Below are positions 36,430 through 48,691 of a stretch of DNA of 64,000 nt, piece after piece. This DNA comes from Rhyzopertha dominica (Eukaryota > Arthropoda > Insecta > Coleoptera > Bostrichidae), in contig QCXZ01000041.1 of NCBI GenBank assembly GCA_025024175.1, positions 26,221,786 to 26,285,785 on the forward strand, read 5' to 3'. The position numbers were made by a program, and so were the translations under genes. Every line of letters starts with the position of its first letter. Position 1 is the first letter of the stretch. The notes below the pieces were generated by a model. That model saw only the letters and a list, made by a program, of their open reading frames with translations, did not search any database and had not been told where the DNA came from.

Positions 36430-36960
36430 GTGATCCCAAAAAACGAACCGAATTTTGTAATTGGTAATTGACCAAAATTCACAGCAATAATAACTTTGGA
36501 AGGCTCATTATTTGGTCTGACGAGTGTCATTTATGCAGTGAAGGCACTTTCAATCGCAATAACATCTGATATTAGTCAAATAAGAACCAACATGTTGCTG
36601 TCATCGACGACAAGGGGGATTTGGCGTCAATGTATAGTGTAGAGGAAAAATGGTCTGTCACATTCTTAACGTTATCCTCAATATCCAGAGATATTTAGAG
36701 ATTTAAAATATCTGTATCCCGGAACTGTTAGACAATATTCCTCTTTTAAGGTTGACCATCATCCATTTTTAACCTTGCCGCAATGCAGATTTGGTTAGGA
36801 ACTATTTAGAAGACTACTTTCCAAATCAGTTGGTTGCCGCCTAGATCTCTAGATCAACCAATTTTGGATTATTTTCCGTGGGGCTGTATAATAACTATTA
36901 TTTATCGCAGACCACATGAAACGCAAAAGGGATAATTAGAAGGCACCCTCAGGCCTTTGA
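36430..36960 (+). pseudogene. Mariner-like transposase relic (A)
   Basis: On the + strand IIWSDECHLCSEGTFNRNN (about 36510-36565) matches the block around the first catalytic Asp of insect Tc1/mariner-superfamily transposases. NKNQHVAVIDDKGDL follows near 36580, and then, after frame changes, ELFRRLLSKSVG and FWIIFRGAV near 36800-36885, corresponding to the region before and at the third catalytic residue. Stops occur throughout and the DG(A/C)P block is not intact. No ends could be defined, although an inverted pair (CTATGCTGTGCTGTCTAC near 37110, complement near 37195) lies shortly downstream. Confidence 0.5.
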
Positions 36961-39790
36961 ACAAGCCTACATATTTATATAACTTATTAAAAATCCTGTT
37001 AGATGTGCATTATATTCGNAACATAACGAACAACAATTGGATTAGTAGTAAATATGTTATTCTGCTGTGTTTAAAATTAACAACTATCAATAATTTATAA
37101 AAATGCATGTCTATGCTGTGCTGTCTACATCTCAACCAACTGCAGATAGTACTATTTCGCTGTCATTACAGCTCATCAGTACAGTTTAGGTCTAGTGTAG
37201 ACAACACGGCATAGAACTGGTTTTGCTTATATACCAAAGCAATCAATAATTTATGTTCTACCATTTAATTTAATATACTTATGATCTTTTATTTGTTATA
37301 TTTTTTATTTGTTTTACTATTTATAATTTTAATAGTATTATATTCCTAATCTTGAGCTTGATAGACGTATTCTTCGCCTGTGTATATTTTTAAATTCCAT
37401 GGCCCCCCTCACACCATTGTACTGCAAATTTCGAAAAATCGCCATATCTTCTCCATTTATTTAAATAAGTACGAGTATATAAAGTTGTACATTTTTGAAG
37501 AGTATGCAAATGTTCCTTTTTAAGCGTGTCATAGCTAACTACGAATTGTATTTAAAAATAAACATAAGTTAGATCAAAATTTCAAAGTGTTAGCAATATA
37601 AAAAAAATATTTCAGGTATTCGATTCGATGTAATACATAAGTATACTACAAACCGTTTTAAAAAAATTCAGTCATTTTCATTCTAAGACTATACTTCAAA
37701 AATTAAAAAAGTTAATCAAAATCTTTTTTTATCTAAAAATATAGAAAATGGTCGCGAAACTCTCACCTCTCTAGCTTTAATTATAACCGAGATACTTACC
37801 CCACAAAAACATCAAAAATGCACCTTAAACATACACCAGAAACTTTGAAATAAACACACTGACAGTGAAAACATCACTGTGAACCATACACCTACCAACA
37901 TGGTACGAACGAAAAGTATTTGACAAAATTGGTCACTGATGCCAACTTAAATCAGTTCTATCCATTCTATCTGCGTTGTGCTCACGGGTATTGTATAATG
38001 GTAACGGCAATACGTCATTGATGACGTAACTTTAAAGTTTGGTAAACAACGGTATAGTATATCAAAACTACTATCTTAGAACATTTAACGTTGTCTCTAT
38101 TACAGTTCCATTGCCAGAACTTTGAGAATTCACAAATTTCAATAAACTTTTAGTCGAGGGAAATTACTTATATCATAATGAGTGGTAAATAAAGCCTACT
38201 CATTAAATTAGACTGCATAAAATGTAAGAAAATTAATAACTTAAACAGATCTTATATTTCAATCATTTCCTGATAATTTTTCTAGTCACCAAAGAATTTA
38301 ATATGTACATATAAATATCACCGTCCCGGGCTGCAGGCTATGCCAAACGGGTTTTAACATGCATGCCTGCGGACAATATTCTGAACAACGGCATTAAACC
38401 GTAAACAAATGTGTTTTCTTCCTGATGATTGAAACATCTACACCTGTAAGTGCCAATTGACCAGTCATTTTACAACCAAAACCGATAGTGGAAATTCTGG
38501 ATGCTGTACTAATGAAGACGTTAGTTTCAACGGTATAGTGCCAGCACGCCTATAACTTAATAAAAATGCTTGTTTGTTTTCGAATAGTAAAAAATGAATT
38601 AGAAATATTTCGAGAAAACAAGGCAACAAACCAGTAATTTCTTTCTCATCTATTGTTTCTTTTGTAATCATTTTTTTAGTTTTTGATTTCTTGATACCTC
38701 GTTAGCATTGGTCGATTTATGTCATGTTTTTGTACTAATCTTAGAGCTCAAATATAGACGAAAATCCAATCCAATCTCAAACATTCATTCTGCAGTTGCA
38801 AGTAAATGCTTTCATAGTTTTCATNCTTNATCCTTAGCATTATTACATGGTATTACAAAAAAAATCACATACATTTCAAGCTTTTTAACGCCTCTTTCAT
38901 TTTCCTAGTCTAATCGCCCTTAATTCCATAGTCGAGCAACTCTGCACTGTGCGCATTATAGACAAACTACTGCATACAACGATATTTCGATACTATCGAA
39001 GTATCAATGTTCTGAGCGTCTGAGCCCAAATATCGATAATTTGTATCGAAACAGAAAACGTAGTGTCGGTAGGTCAGGCGCTATCTATGCATTAAATCGT
39101 AAAAAATATAGAACACCGATATTACATCCACCTACAGTGCCCCTTGACGTTGTTGTCAATATAAATATTCTAGAAAAATAACGAATTCTTTCCGAATCTG
39201 TTAGTTCTAGTTCTTTGTTATATAAATTCATAAGTTGTGTATCTCCGAATTTGAATTAATAGAATAACATGACTATTTTTTGAGTTCAAATCACGATGTA
39301 TATAATATTTGTAGGCTCAAGCCCTTAAACATTATTTAAAACGCTCACTGCAGCTAGAGTGAGAGGAGAAAAGAGAGATAGGACAATTTGGTGCACGAAT
39401 TTGTAATCATGCGGGGCTTTTATAGTTTTGCAACAATTTGTGAAAGGTGTGGTTGAAAATAAGAAGTAACTATTTATATATTGTGCAGCATTTATTAATT
39501 TCTAATTTATTAGAATCTAATTCGGTTTAAACTGTAAACTAGCTACAAAATGTATAAAATAATCACGATTTGCAAACAACTTTATTTAATATAAGTACTA
39601 TACGTATACCTAAACATTAAAAGAAAATCAAATAGTAACATATTTAAATAAACTTGAATATATGTTTATAAATTTACTGTTTACTTAATATTTCTACACA
39701 ATATCAGTGTTTACCGTTAAACATGTTTAAAATGATAAATAAATATCGTGTCCGTACATGTGGCCTCGACTTTCATGTGGAAAAGTATTA
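36961..39790. other. Anonymous AT-rich DNA
   Basis: No gene is supported. Minor items are a short imperfect inverted repeat at 37105-37215 and frames on opposite strands at 38465-38908 that lack motifs. Confidence 0.4.
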
Positions 39791-39975
39791 CTTCCACATC
39801 AAATTGTCAAAAATACATTTACGCTTTTATTTCTTATATTATACGATCAATAATGAGTTTTGAGCAATTTTTGTCTCTACACATTTTTTCTATAACAAAC
39901 GGTTCTCGTGATAGCAAAAATCCATAAATTNTTAAAATCGGTTTTTTCAAAGTAACTGCAAAATGATTAACTTTT
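39791..39975. mobile_element. TA-flanked miniature element (copy 2, truncated)
   Basis: It starts TA|CTTCCACATC, the same tip as the element at 25422-26193. For about 185 bp it aligns with the reverse complement of that element's right end: ACATTTACGCTTTTATTT, ATACGATCA, and ACAAACGGTTCTCGTGATA are shared. Similarity then fades, and no second tip was found. Confidence 0.75.
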
Positions 39976-42900
39976 TTCTTAGAAAAGCAAAATGCTTTGT
40001 TAGTACCTAAAGACATATAGTATTATATTTTGGTCACCTAATAGATATTTTAGGAGGAATTCAAGCACCGTATGCGATAACATAATATCATCGCAAAATC
40101 ATATTGTGTCTACATTTAACTGCCCTCAGCACAATAAGTACCCACCAACATACTACGTTTGCCGGTTTGTCTTTTCATTTTATAATAAATACGTATCCGT
40201 CTGCAATAAACAGCAATCCCATATAGACGTGATTTCAGACAGAAAAACCCTTGCTGTTTATGAACGTGTAGGCTAAAAGCAACTTACCCTGAACTTGCGC
40301 ACGAAGCATGCACTCGTTAATCAACTCAGTCGGCCGTGATTCCTACAGGTAACCGTTCTTCTCTCACAGTCAAGAACGACCAAGGCACTTCTGAAAACAA
40401 AGACCACATGCTTTTAAAATACATTCCGCATATTTGCGGAACTTGCTGTAGTATTTACTCAACTTATTCTGACTATAGCTACACACAGTTCGGTTTTCCT
40501 TTTTACTACGTCATATTTTTGACATGCAGAACCGACTTAACAAATCATGTTTGTTTCTCCTTCAAAATTTAAACGCTTTCACTTGAGTTTACGTAACTTT
40601 CCAAACATTTCAAACCTTATTTGTTGGAAGAGCTCCAAAAAAATACCTTACATGTGGCATATTCATATGGTCGATGTTATTTGCGTATGTATGTTTTTTT
40701 AATTATTAAAGTAACGAGGGCTTTGTTTTCTAATTTTGTCTTCTCAAAGCTCCTCAATTATAGCTATAAAAATAAAATTACTTTGAGATAATATTGGATG
40801 CAATAATTCGACGTATACGCTTAGATTTAGTAATGTATTCAAAGTGCTGCAAATATTGTTCAGGGCTACGTACGAGTAATGTACGATTAGCTATTAAAAT
40901 ATTATTTGTAAGGACTCTTTATCCTTTTCTGAGAAGTTAATTATTTAATGATAGAAAATTTGTTTTAAAAATGTAGCTACACAACCAGTTCTAAAATTAC
41001 AGTATTCAATTTAGAGACTTCCATGTAAGTCTAAACTTTCCCTTTTCAATCATAACGTCTGAACGCGTTAATCTAGAGGAATAAAACCATAGAATCCTCT
41101 AATATAACATCATCAAAATTCAGCTCAGTCGCTACCAACTCCAAACTTAAATAGGGAGTGGTTAAAGATTTCTTTATCTATACAATCACTTTTGGAGAAT
41201 TGAAATCAGACAGTGCCTTCTAAAATTACGATTAAGAGGGTTTGTATCTGAAAGCGCTTCAGTGTCATATCAAATGTAACAAATGAAGCAAATACGAGTG
41301 ATCCTGATAAACAACATGCAGCACGCGCACTTTTCAAACTTGTATCGATCGATGCAGTTACGCATACGCCCAATCGGCCATCAGTTGTCCAAGTCAATTA
41401 TTCAAACTGTTGTACAGTGCTTTATTATTTAAAATTCCGAGTTAGTAACAACTGCCTTGCATTTTGAGAAAGACACTATCACCTTCAAATCAAATCTCTC
41501 TCGTTATTATCAAGTGAGTAGAATTGTCAGAGGTGAAACAGACCACTCTTGTCATCAACAGCGCCACGTAAGAGTAGTACGGCAGGCGCACAAATTCCCA
41601 AATCGCTCCGTAAAGTGAAATATCGCTCTGGAATACACAATGCGATTGGGGAATTTATAGGTAATACCTTGGAACAAACGTTGATAGGCAGCATTTCGAA
41701 GATGACGGAGACGGAGTCGTTCGTGCGCAATTGATTCCTGGCGCAATCCGCTTTATTGTACTATACCGAAATAAAGACATTTTCTGTTCATTGCGAAAAA
41801 TTTGTTTGTCAAGGAGAAGATAATATAGGATTTTCATGTTATTTTTATATTCGTAAGCATGAACGGTAGAAGTTTATATACGATTGACCTTTTTTAAAAC
41901 GTTTTTGGTGAGGGTAAAAGAAGTTATGCAAAATACACTACTATAGCACACTAAATAAGAGTGTCGAGATCTTGCGTGATGTACAACTAAGTTTTAAAGA
42001 TTGCACATAACCAAAATATATAAAGGAGGAATTTGAAATTCCATGACATTCGATAACGAAAATTCTTAAACAGTAACACACTGCTAATTTGTGCAAAACA
42101 CGGAAGGTCCAAAACAATAGCTTTCTTAATTCACAAACAAACGTTATCGCTCTAGATTTTGACTATTGTATGCAAAGCAAATAATGATGATTCGCCTTTC
42201 ATAATTAAGCGTTGTAATATCCATGCTAGTTCCCAGTAAATCTCTTCTCTGTGCATTTTGTGGCAACGTGAACTACCATTTACTAGACACACACAAGTTA
42301 TGTTTAGGTTGTTTCCAAACCGTAACTGCAGCGCTCCCATTCCGCACGAGTACGAAGGCGCTTCCCGTCTTTCTATGTAAATACGTTTTTAATTTCTACT
42401 TCCCCACCTCCAAACCACCNGACTGCTTCATAGTGTTAAGACAACTTTAGTTTCGCTCTACGTGTACTTAAGAAACGAAGGAAGTAAGCGTTAAGATTTT
42501 GGTGGATGCGGCAGTAGGTTTTCTGCTTGTGCATTATGTAGTCTTCAGTGAAAACATGTAATGGCCAGTGGCCGGACTGTGAGGCAAGTGAAACATGGTG
42601 AACGTTTACGAAGGATACAGAGTTCGTTAAATCAAATTTCGACGTCAGATATACCTCTGACGGCGATTGGAAATAGCGAGGATGATGCAAAAACTGGTAG
42701 GCATGATTTAGACCCTTGAAAGCAGTGTACTGCGGAAACAACTGATCATAGAGCACACAAAAATAATTCGATGGCTAATACTAAAGATGCTATAATACAA
42801 CAAAATATTCTAAAATTTTATAAAGCTATCTCTATAAAGCTGGCTCAAATCCTTATTTGAAAACTATTGTTCTGTTACATCCACGTTTGTTTTTCCTAAA

Positions 42901-44350
42901 TTAATTGAATCTGTTTAACTCCTCAAATCTCTTAGGGCTTTCTATAAGATCATTTACCACCAGCATAGTTTGACCCGAAAACTTTTGACAAGGTGAAGTG
43001 CATTTTCCTTATTGTCAATTCGATACACTATATCGTGTTAGTGCAGAGTTATGTACTAAATATGTTGTAAATTGCTCTGTGGATCTTTATATACTTTATC
43101 TTGAAAATACAAAAAGGACAATTAATTTATTCTGCTAAAAAAATAATTATTTCAATCTTTTTTTAAGGCTGCTACTACGGTGTAGCGCTTCATATGTAAA
43201 GTGGGGGCAGTGAGTTTTATTCTTCTAAAAAGGTGCATGCGATTTCAAAAAACAAATTAGTATTTTTATAAAAAAGTAATAAATAAGCCGACGTACCTAA
43301 GTCCTATATTTTTATCTCGTTTCCATTTTTTTGTAACATAAATCATCTTTATTGACGAAGGTTGTGCAATATAAAAACCATGATATCAAATACCGATATT
43401 GTGGCAATTTCGATATACCGAAGATTATAGATATAATATATCGATATGCTGCATGTCTTAAAAAGCATCGCCAGTCTCTTAATTGTGTAATCTCTGACGA
43501 ATTGTAAGCCGATTCAACCACTTTGATCTGCATACAAAACTGTACTCTTAAAAAGTTACNGNCTTTCAAGCTTTGTGTTCTTTGCCAATAACTTTCCAGC
43601 GATTAGGGAAAACGACTTGAAATTTTGGAAACCCGTTTCCAAGTAAAATCATAATTTATTAATTAAGACGTTCACAAGTGGGGTCCGTATTGGTAGATGA
43701 TTTCGGATAATAAACGTGGTGGTCGCGGTTTCTTATTCGCTGTCGATTCGACCTCTGAATGCATCCACCAGTAGAATCATTAAAATTAAGACATTCGTTA
43801 CCTTATAACCCAATATTTTTTTACCCTATCAATATTTCAGGATTTTATATCATGTTAATGATATTTTATTATTTCAAAATATTTTAATCCTTTGAAAAAT
43901 TTTTGTTGTTACACTGACACATCGATATTTCCTTAAAATGAAACCGGCATCAGTATTTATTGGCATATCGATATTTTACGCAGCCGCAATATGTATATAT
44001 CTTGTATAAATAGGTGACGTATAAAATCATACCTACAATATACACGTTGTAATCTATCGCTGCCTAAATACGTTAAGAGTGGCAAAAAATGCATCCCTCC
44101 TTGATTAAATAAAAATGAATGTAGTATATAGATATTCTCTGTTGTATTGAATATACATTAAATTTAAAATTTAAATTTAATTTGGCAACGCTGGTTCCAA
44201 ACTATTATACATAAGCTCACTGTTCCACAGACTTCTAATTAAAGACTTCCACTATTACGTTCAGTGAACTTGGTTACGTTATATGAGCAGAAAGTATTAT
44301 TTTACGCTCTATAGCCAGGCATCACGAAATAACTTCTTTTCTGATTTCAG
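39976..44350. other. Anonymous region upstream of the host gene's coding exon
   Basis: No exon is proven. Around 41540-41750 the DNA is CpG-richer, with open frames in both strands (41549-41734 on +, 41555-41746 on -), which might hide an exon. Frames at 42152-42756 on the minus strand have no recognised motif. Several TATCGAT stretches occur at 43430-43980. Confidence 0.4.
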
Positions 44351-44589
44351 TCGAGGTGAAAGGGTATGGGCCCTACAAGCCGGTACCGCCGCCGAAGCCT
44401 CTACAAGAGCAACAGGTACAACAGAACGCCGAATGTCTCACGCCGCCACCATATAGAATGCCCCCCTACCCCCTATACAATGAAACCTCCATACCCGGAG
44501 CCGCAAGTCTAGATTTGAATTCACTGTCCTCGCCCGCTGCATCCTCCAACCCTTCCGTGGGTCTCCAGACGCATTCAAGCAAATTTCCG
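44351..44589 (+). CDS. Host gene, proline-rich coding exon
   Basis: The acceptor TTCTTTTCTGATTTCAG ends at 44350. The open frame runs from the third-phase TC through GAG GTG AAA to CCG, ending at the donor GTATGT (44590). The peptide contains EVKGYGPYKPVPPPKP, a possible SH3/WW-binding proline stretch, then TPPPYRMPPYPLYNE and a Ser/Ala-rich end. Codon content is GC-rich relative to the surroundings, as expected for a true exon. It ends in phase 0, matching the next exon found at 56372. I could not assign a protein family. The proline-rich content points to an intracellular adaptor or scaffold, which is inference only. The start of the protein lies upstream and was not found. Confidence 0.75.
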
Positions 44590-47500
44590 GTATGTATTAC
44601 ATAATGTAGTATTGCATTACGTACTAACTACTTGATACTAATTTGATGCATTTGGTTTAGGCTTAACCATGTGAAATAAATCGGATCATCTATAGTCACT
44701 TAAGGATATATAATTGACACTAATTTTATAAACAATTAACATTTGTTTCTGACATTGTTAAGACTGGTGGACAAAATATTTTGTTTTTGTGACCTGCCAG
44801 TTAGCAGTTATTAAATACTATTAACAGAGCCTTTATATTGATTTAAGAATATAATTTCTCATCTTTCACATAAAGCCTTTTGTTAATGCTATACCCTTTT
44901 AACTTTTAAACTAAAACAGATTGCGCGATGAGGTTTTCAGTACATATTCTGAAATCAAAAAAGCACTCTTGTTCAAAACTTAATGTGCTTACGTTCACAT
45001 TTGGTTTACCAAATACACAATTCTAATTTAACTTTTATAATAATGGTTTTTCACTTTTATATTACTTACTTGGTTTTATAAACGCTTTATGTAGTGAATA
45101 CAAAATGCATACAGTTCATTATTAGGTTTAAATATAATTCCTAAGATGCCGGCTGCCTTAAATATTCCAATAGAATAAAGCTCGAAAATGATAGCAAAGG
45201 CTGCAACAATGTAATGATGATAAAGAAGTTAATGACCGTCCAAAAGTCAATTTGTGACTTAAAAATTCTTTTTTTAGAGCCTAATAATGTTGAAATTATC
45301 AGACGCAATAACTATTATTTTTTAATGATATAGATATTTTCCACTATCGAATGCGAAATTAAGTTTTCTTCCAGCAGATGCATTATATTACCCGTTTTTT
45401 AATTGTTGTTAATAGTTATAATGTTAGCGTCTGTCGTTATTCTTTTTTGTTTCTATATTTTTCTGGCATTTACTATTTACTTTTCATTAGGATTTAGAAA
45501 TAAATTTCATTACTCAAAGAGTAACACCACATTTTCTTCACAAATAAAAAAAGTACTGTCACGTTTAACAACTGGGTTCCCAAAGTATTAAGCCCAATGG
45601 GCTCGTTCCACGCAACCAAAAAACGTAAAATAAGTAATTTTGCGCCAAAGTACTTCGTGTTTGGAGTTGGATCAGGTAATAGATTAAGTATCAAAGTTGC
45701 TGTATAATTAATAATAAATGTTTAAAGTTTATATGACCTCATAAATCTGTGATCATATAAACTACCTTACAGCTTTGTCACATGTAACACTTAATATGCA
45801 GCATTATTTCCTTTTTATTTATTTTGAACTTCTACATTTACTTATTAGTGTAAAACAAAAATTGTAATATTTTAATTATACATTAGAACGAAAATATAAT
45901 AATATATTAAGTAAAAAGTGCCGAATCTTAATGTTTAAAACATCACACTTATTTGTCAGCACATTTTGGCACATTGCTTGTCCCTGCAGTAGTTTCAATT
46001 AACAGCAAGCCAGTAGGGCAACCGCCCGCACAGGTATTTATTATGTACCAACCTCACATTTTTATTTTGTTATTTTACATTGTTTTTCTGTGTTCTGCCT
46101 CCGGTTTCTTACGATGTCGTTAAGAAGTGCAGTCAGCGAAGATTTTTGCTTATAGGCGCAAAAGAAAACTTTACACGAGACATCTTCTTGAGCTAGGTCA
46201 CGGACTACAACAAAACATACGCAAACGCCCGCGTAAGATGCAATGCCAGTAGTACAAATGAACTACGAGTTACTAATTCACATACGAACTTTATATATGA
46301 TTTTTCTTTGCACTCACTCCTATGAGAAATGAGATACATAATCTATCAAAAGTTTGTTAACCATTTGTTGCATACAGAGACGTATTTATTACGTCACAAG
46401 CACAAATTCAAATTCCATTTAAATTTTTTGTGCAATTTACGAATCGGAACGAAAAAACAATGTGTTGTATTTATAGTTTTTGATATGCTCATTCAGATGA
46501 TGCACTATAAAAATATCATGAAAATAGCCCATTCTCAACGAACAAGCACGCATCCTGGAACCAAAATCATGCAATCGTAAATAAACAAGAAAAAAAAGGA
46601 AATTTGGTCTTTAAGCAAATTGGTAAATTGTTCAGAAAATAATAAAGCGATTTTTTTAAGGTTTCTACAAAGACTGAAGCATTTCCAAATTAACTTATCC
46701 GAAAGTATCTGGGTGTAATTTCTGCCTTGAAGTAAGTTTTAGCAGTAACATCAACTTCCTACTTTATAGAGTCTAAGAAAGAAAAAATACAATTTTGTCA
46801 GATCAGGGGACCCAGGCAGTTAATTGACGGTTCCATTACAACCAGTTCATCTACTAGTACCGTGATTTAAAATAGTACACTAAGTACCAAGAAGAATTTA
46901 TTGCAGGATGGGCAAGCGAGGACATAATCAAATGTCTGTTCTTTTAGTTTAAAGGCTAATTATTAGTTTCGTAGGTTGCGTAATCGCCATCTTTTTCAAA
47001 TCATATAAAACGAAATTTTGGTAGATTTTAGTCCTAATGTATGCTGAATAAATTTCGTACTCTAAAATCCATAAGAACTACAAAATGTAATGACATATGC
47101 GGTGTGTAACATTTCTGTTATAACCAAACCTGCGCCATCTTTGAAAATAATTTTAGGTTATTTTAATTATACATTATGTTGACGATAAATGACGATATTG
47201 TTAAGTAACAACACAAATTGCAATAAAATATTTTCAGTGGTAATGAAAAAGAGCCTTAAAAATGCTTTCTCCTCGTATATATTGAAAAAAAGTACCTACA
47301 AATTAATAAAATTACTAAATTTACTAGTCCTACTCCCATTTGCATTCCTTGTAGCAAGCTTATTGAACAACTCTTATTACTATTCGTACTTTTCGAGAGG
47401 ATAGTGTAAATATGTATCGCATGTTGTGTCACAAACAAATTTGTATTATAAAGTAGCTTATTCAAGCTCAGTGTATATGGTAAGCTTGCACTTTTCATAA

Positions 47501-47969
47501 GACAAATAATACTAAACAATAGATTCTTAAAAAAACCTATTGGGAAATTCATCGAGTTAGCTGCTTTATTAACAAACTATCTCTAAAACACAGCTTACAG
47601 TGACTGAACTATTTACTACGGACTATAACAATTGTCTTCTATGTTAGCTGGTATATATCGTGCTAACATGTTGTCTTTCGGGATAGTTAGTTCCCACACT
47701 CATGTCAGTGTCTTCCTCCAGAGTTATTCTGAGGAAGACAACAACAACCACGGAAGCCTTCAAACCAAAACTTATATCATGGTTTTTACCGCTTTCTATT
47801 CGCTATCCAAATACGGACTACCTCCAATTGGTNCCATGTATTTATATATTATTAAATTGCATATTAATAGGTAGCANCTNATCCACAAAACAGCTGTGAC
47901 AGCTTATAAATTCGAACAAATGGATCGTAAGGTGTATTTTTAATATTAAAAATGTGAATATTTAAAGGG
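44590..47969 (+). other. Intron (first part) of the host gene
   Basis: AT-rich intronic DNA between supported exons, with no TE recognised. It contains one candidate 44-nt exon at 45990-46033. Confidence 0.5.
45990..46033 (+). other. Candidate 44-nt alternative exon of the host gene
   Basis: The acceptor ATTGCTTGTCCCTGCAG precedes 45990 and the donor GTATTT follows 46033. In the frame that ends in phase 0 it reads VSINSKPVGQPPAQ, similar in composition to the proline-rich exon. It is out of phase with the strong donor at 44590, but in phase if the upstream exon uses the weaker GT four bases later (44594), and then joins 56372 without a stop. This is unconfirmed. Confidence 0.35.
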
Positions 47970-48691
47970 ACCGCCAAAACGCGAACATATTGGCCGTGAC
48001 GTCAGGTGTCTTGTAAATGGCCGTTTGTTTACATCTGGGGTCAGGGCGTCACGCGTCAGCCTCAGCCCGTTAATTTATCAGTTTAGTGTTTGCGTTCATT
48101 TTGTGACAAGCGAATTAAAATACGCCAAGAAAAAGTGAAATACTTATGAGTTATAACACGGCGGAGATGAGGAACGTAAAAGCGTGAACTTTTTATCAAA
48201 TTAACATAGCATTGATAATTTGATCACAGTGGGTTGTGATAATTTTGTGTAATTTTTCATATCCTCTTCAAGCTATAACAAAATGGAAACTGAATGGTAA
48301 ACACTTATAACCCCAAAAAGAATAATAAAACTTACAGTAAGAATTGCGATTTCGGCATATCACGTCTATAGGGACCTTAAACAACTTTTTCATACGTTGA
48401 TAATCTCGAGGAACGGTTACAAAAATTTTGTTAGCTATACTGACTGAAGTACTTTTATAACCATGTACGAAACAACACTTGATTTGTTTTCCATACATAA
48501 TAGATTCGTGTAAAGCTACACAAATCACTTTTTGGTGCGACCCCTTACACCGTCCTTTCAATAAACACCACACAAAAGCTTTTCCACTACAAAAATGATA
48601 CTACACCATTAAACAGCAGGCTCCTCGATAATGTTTACATGACACTTGACGTCACGAGTTGAATAACCTTGGATAGAAGCGTTTTGGCGGT
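47970..48691 (-). mobile_element. TIR element carrying a THAP-like fragment
   Basis: The ends ACCGCCAAAACGC (47970) and GCGTTTTGGCGGT (48691) are inverted repeats. A second matched block lies inward, CGTGACGTCAGGTGTC against CGTGACGTCAAGTGTC with GTAAA following, giving an imperfect TIR of about 60 bp. The 722-bp unit contains a minus-strand frame (48268-48573) with THAP-type features. THAP domains are typical of P-element-superfamily transposases, so this may be a non-autonomous relative. The flanking 8-mers (TTAAAGGG and GACTCCTA) do not match, so no target duplication is visible. It lies in the host gene's intron. Confidence 0.65.
48370..48510 (-). pseudogene. THAP-like zinc-finger fragment
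   Basis: On the minus strand the frame reads YGKQIKCCFVHGYKSTS, then NKIFVTVPRD and RMKKLFKV. This follows the start of a THAP domain: a Cys pair, a loop, a F-x-x-x-P segment and a basic helix. The position expected for the second zinc-binding Cys reads Tyr (VHGY), and no later Cys-His pair is evident, so the finger is probably not functional. THAP domains bind DNA in P-type transposases and in some host proteins. The enclosing TIR element argues for the former. Confidence 0.55.

Noticed and set aside
38325..38345. CCCGGGCTGCAGG, identical to part of a common cloning-vector polylinker
   Set aside because: Only about 13 bases match and the flanks are ordinary AT-rich DNA, so vector contamination is not supported.
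42152..42756. Minus-strand frames of 62 and 106 codons
   Set aside because: No recognisable motif, no splice borders, and no coding-like composition.
43380..43985. Repeated TATCGAT/ATCGATA motifs resembling a DNA-replication-related element
   Set aside because: Short motifs in AT-rich DNA with no nearby gene start; chance is likely.
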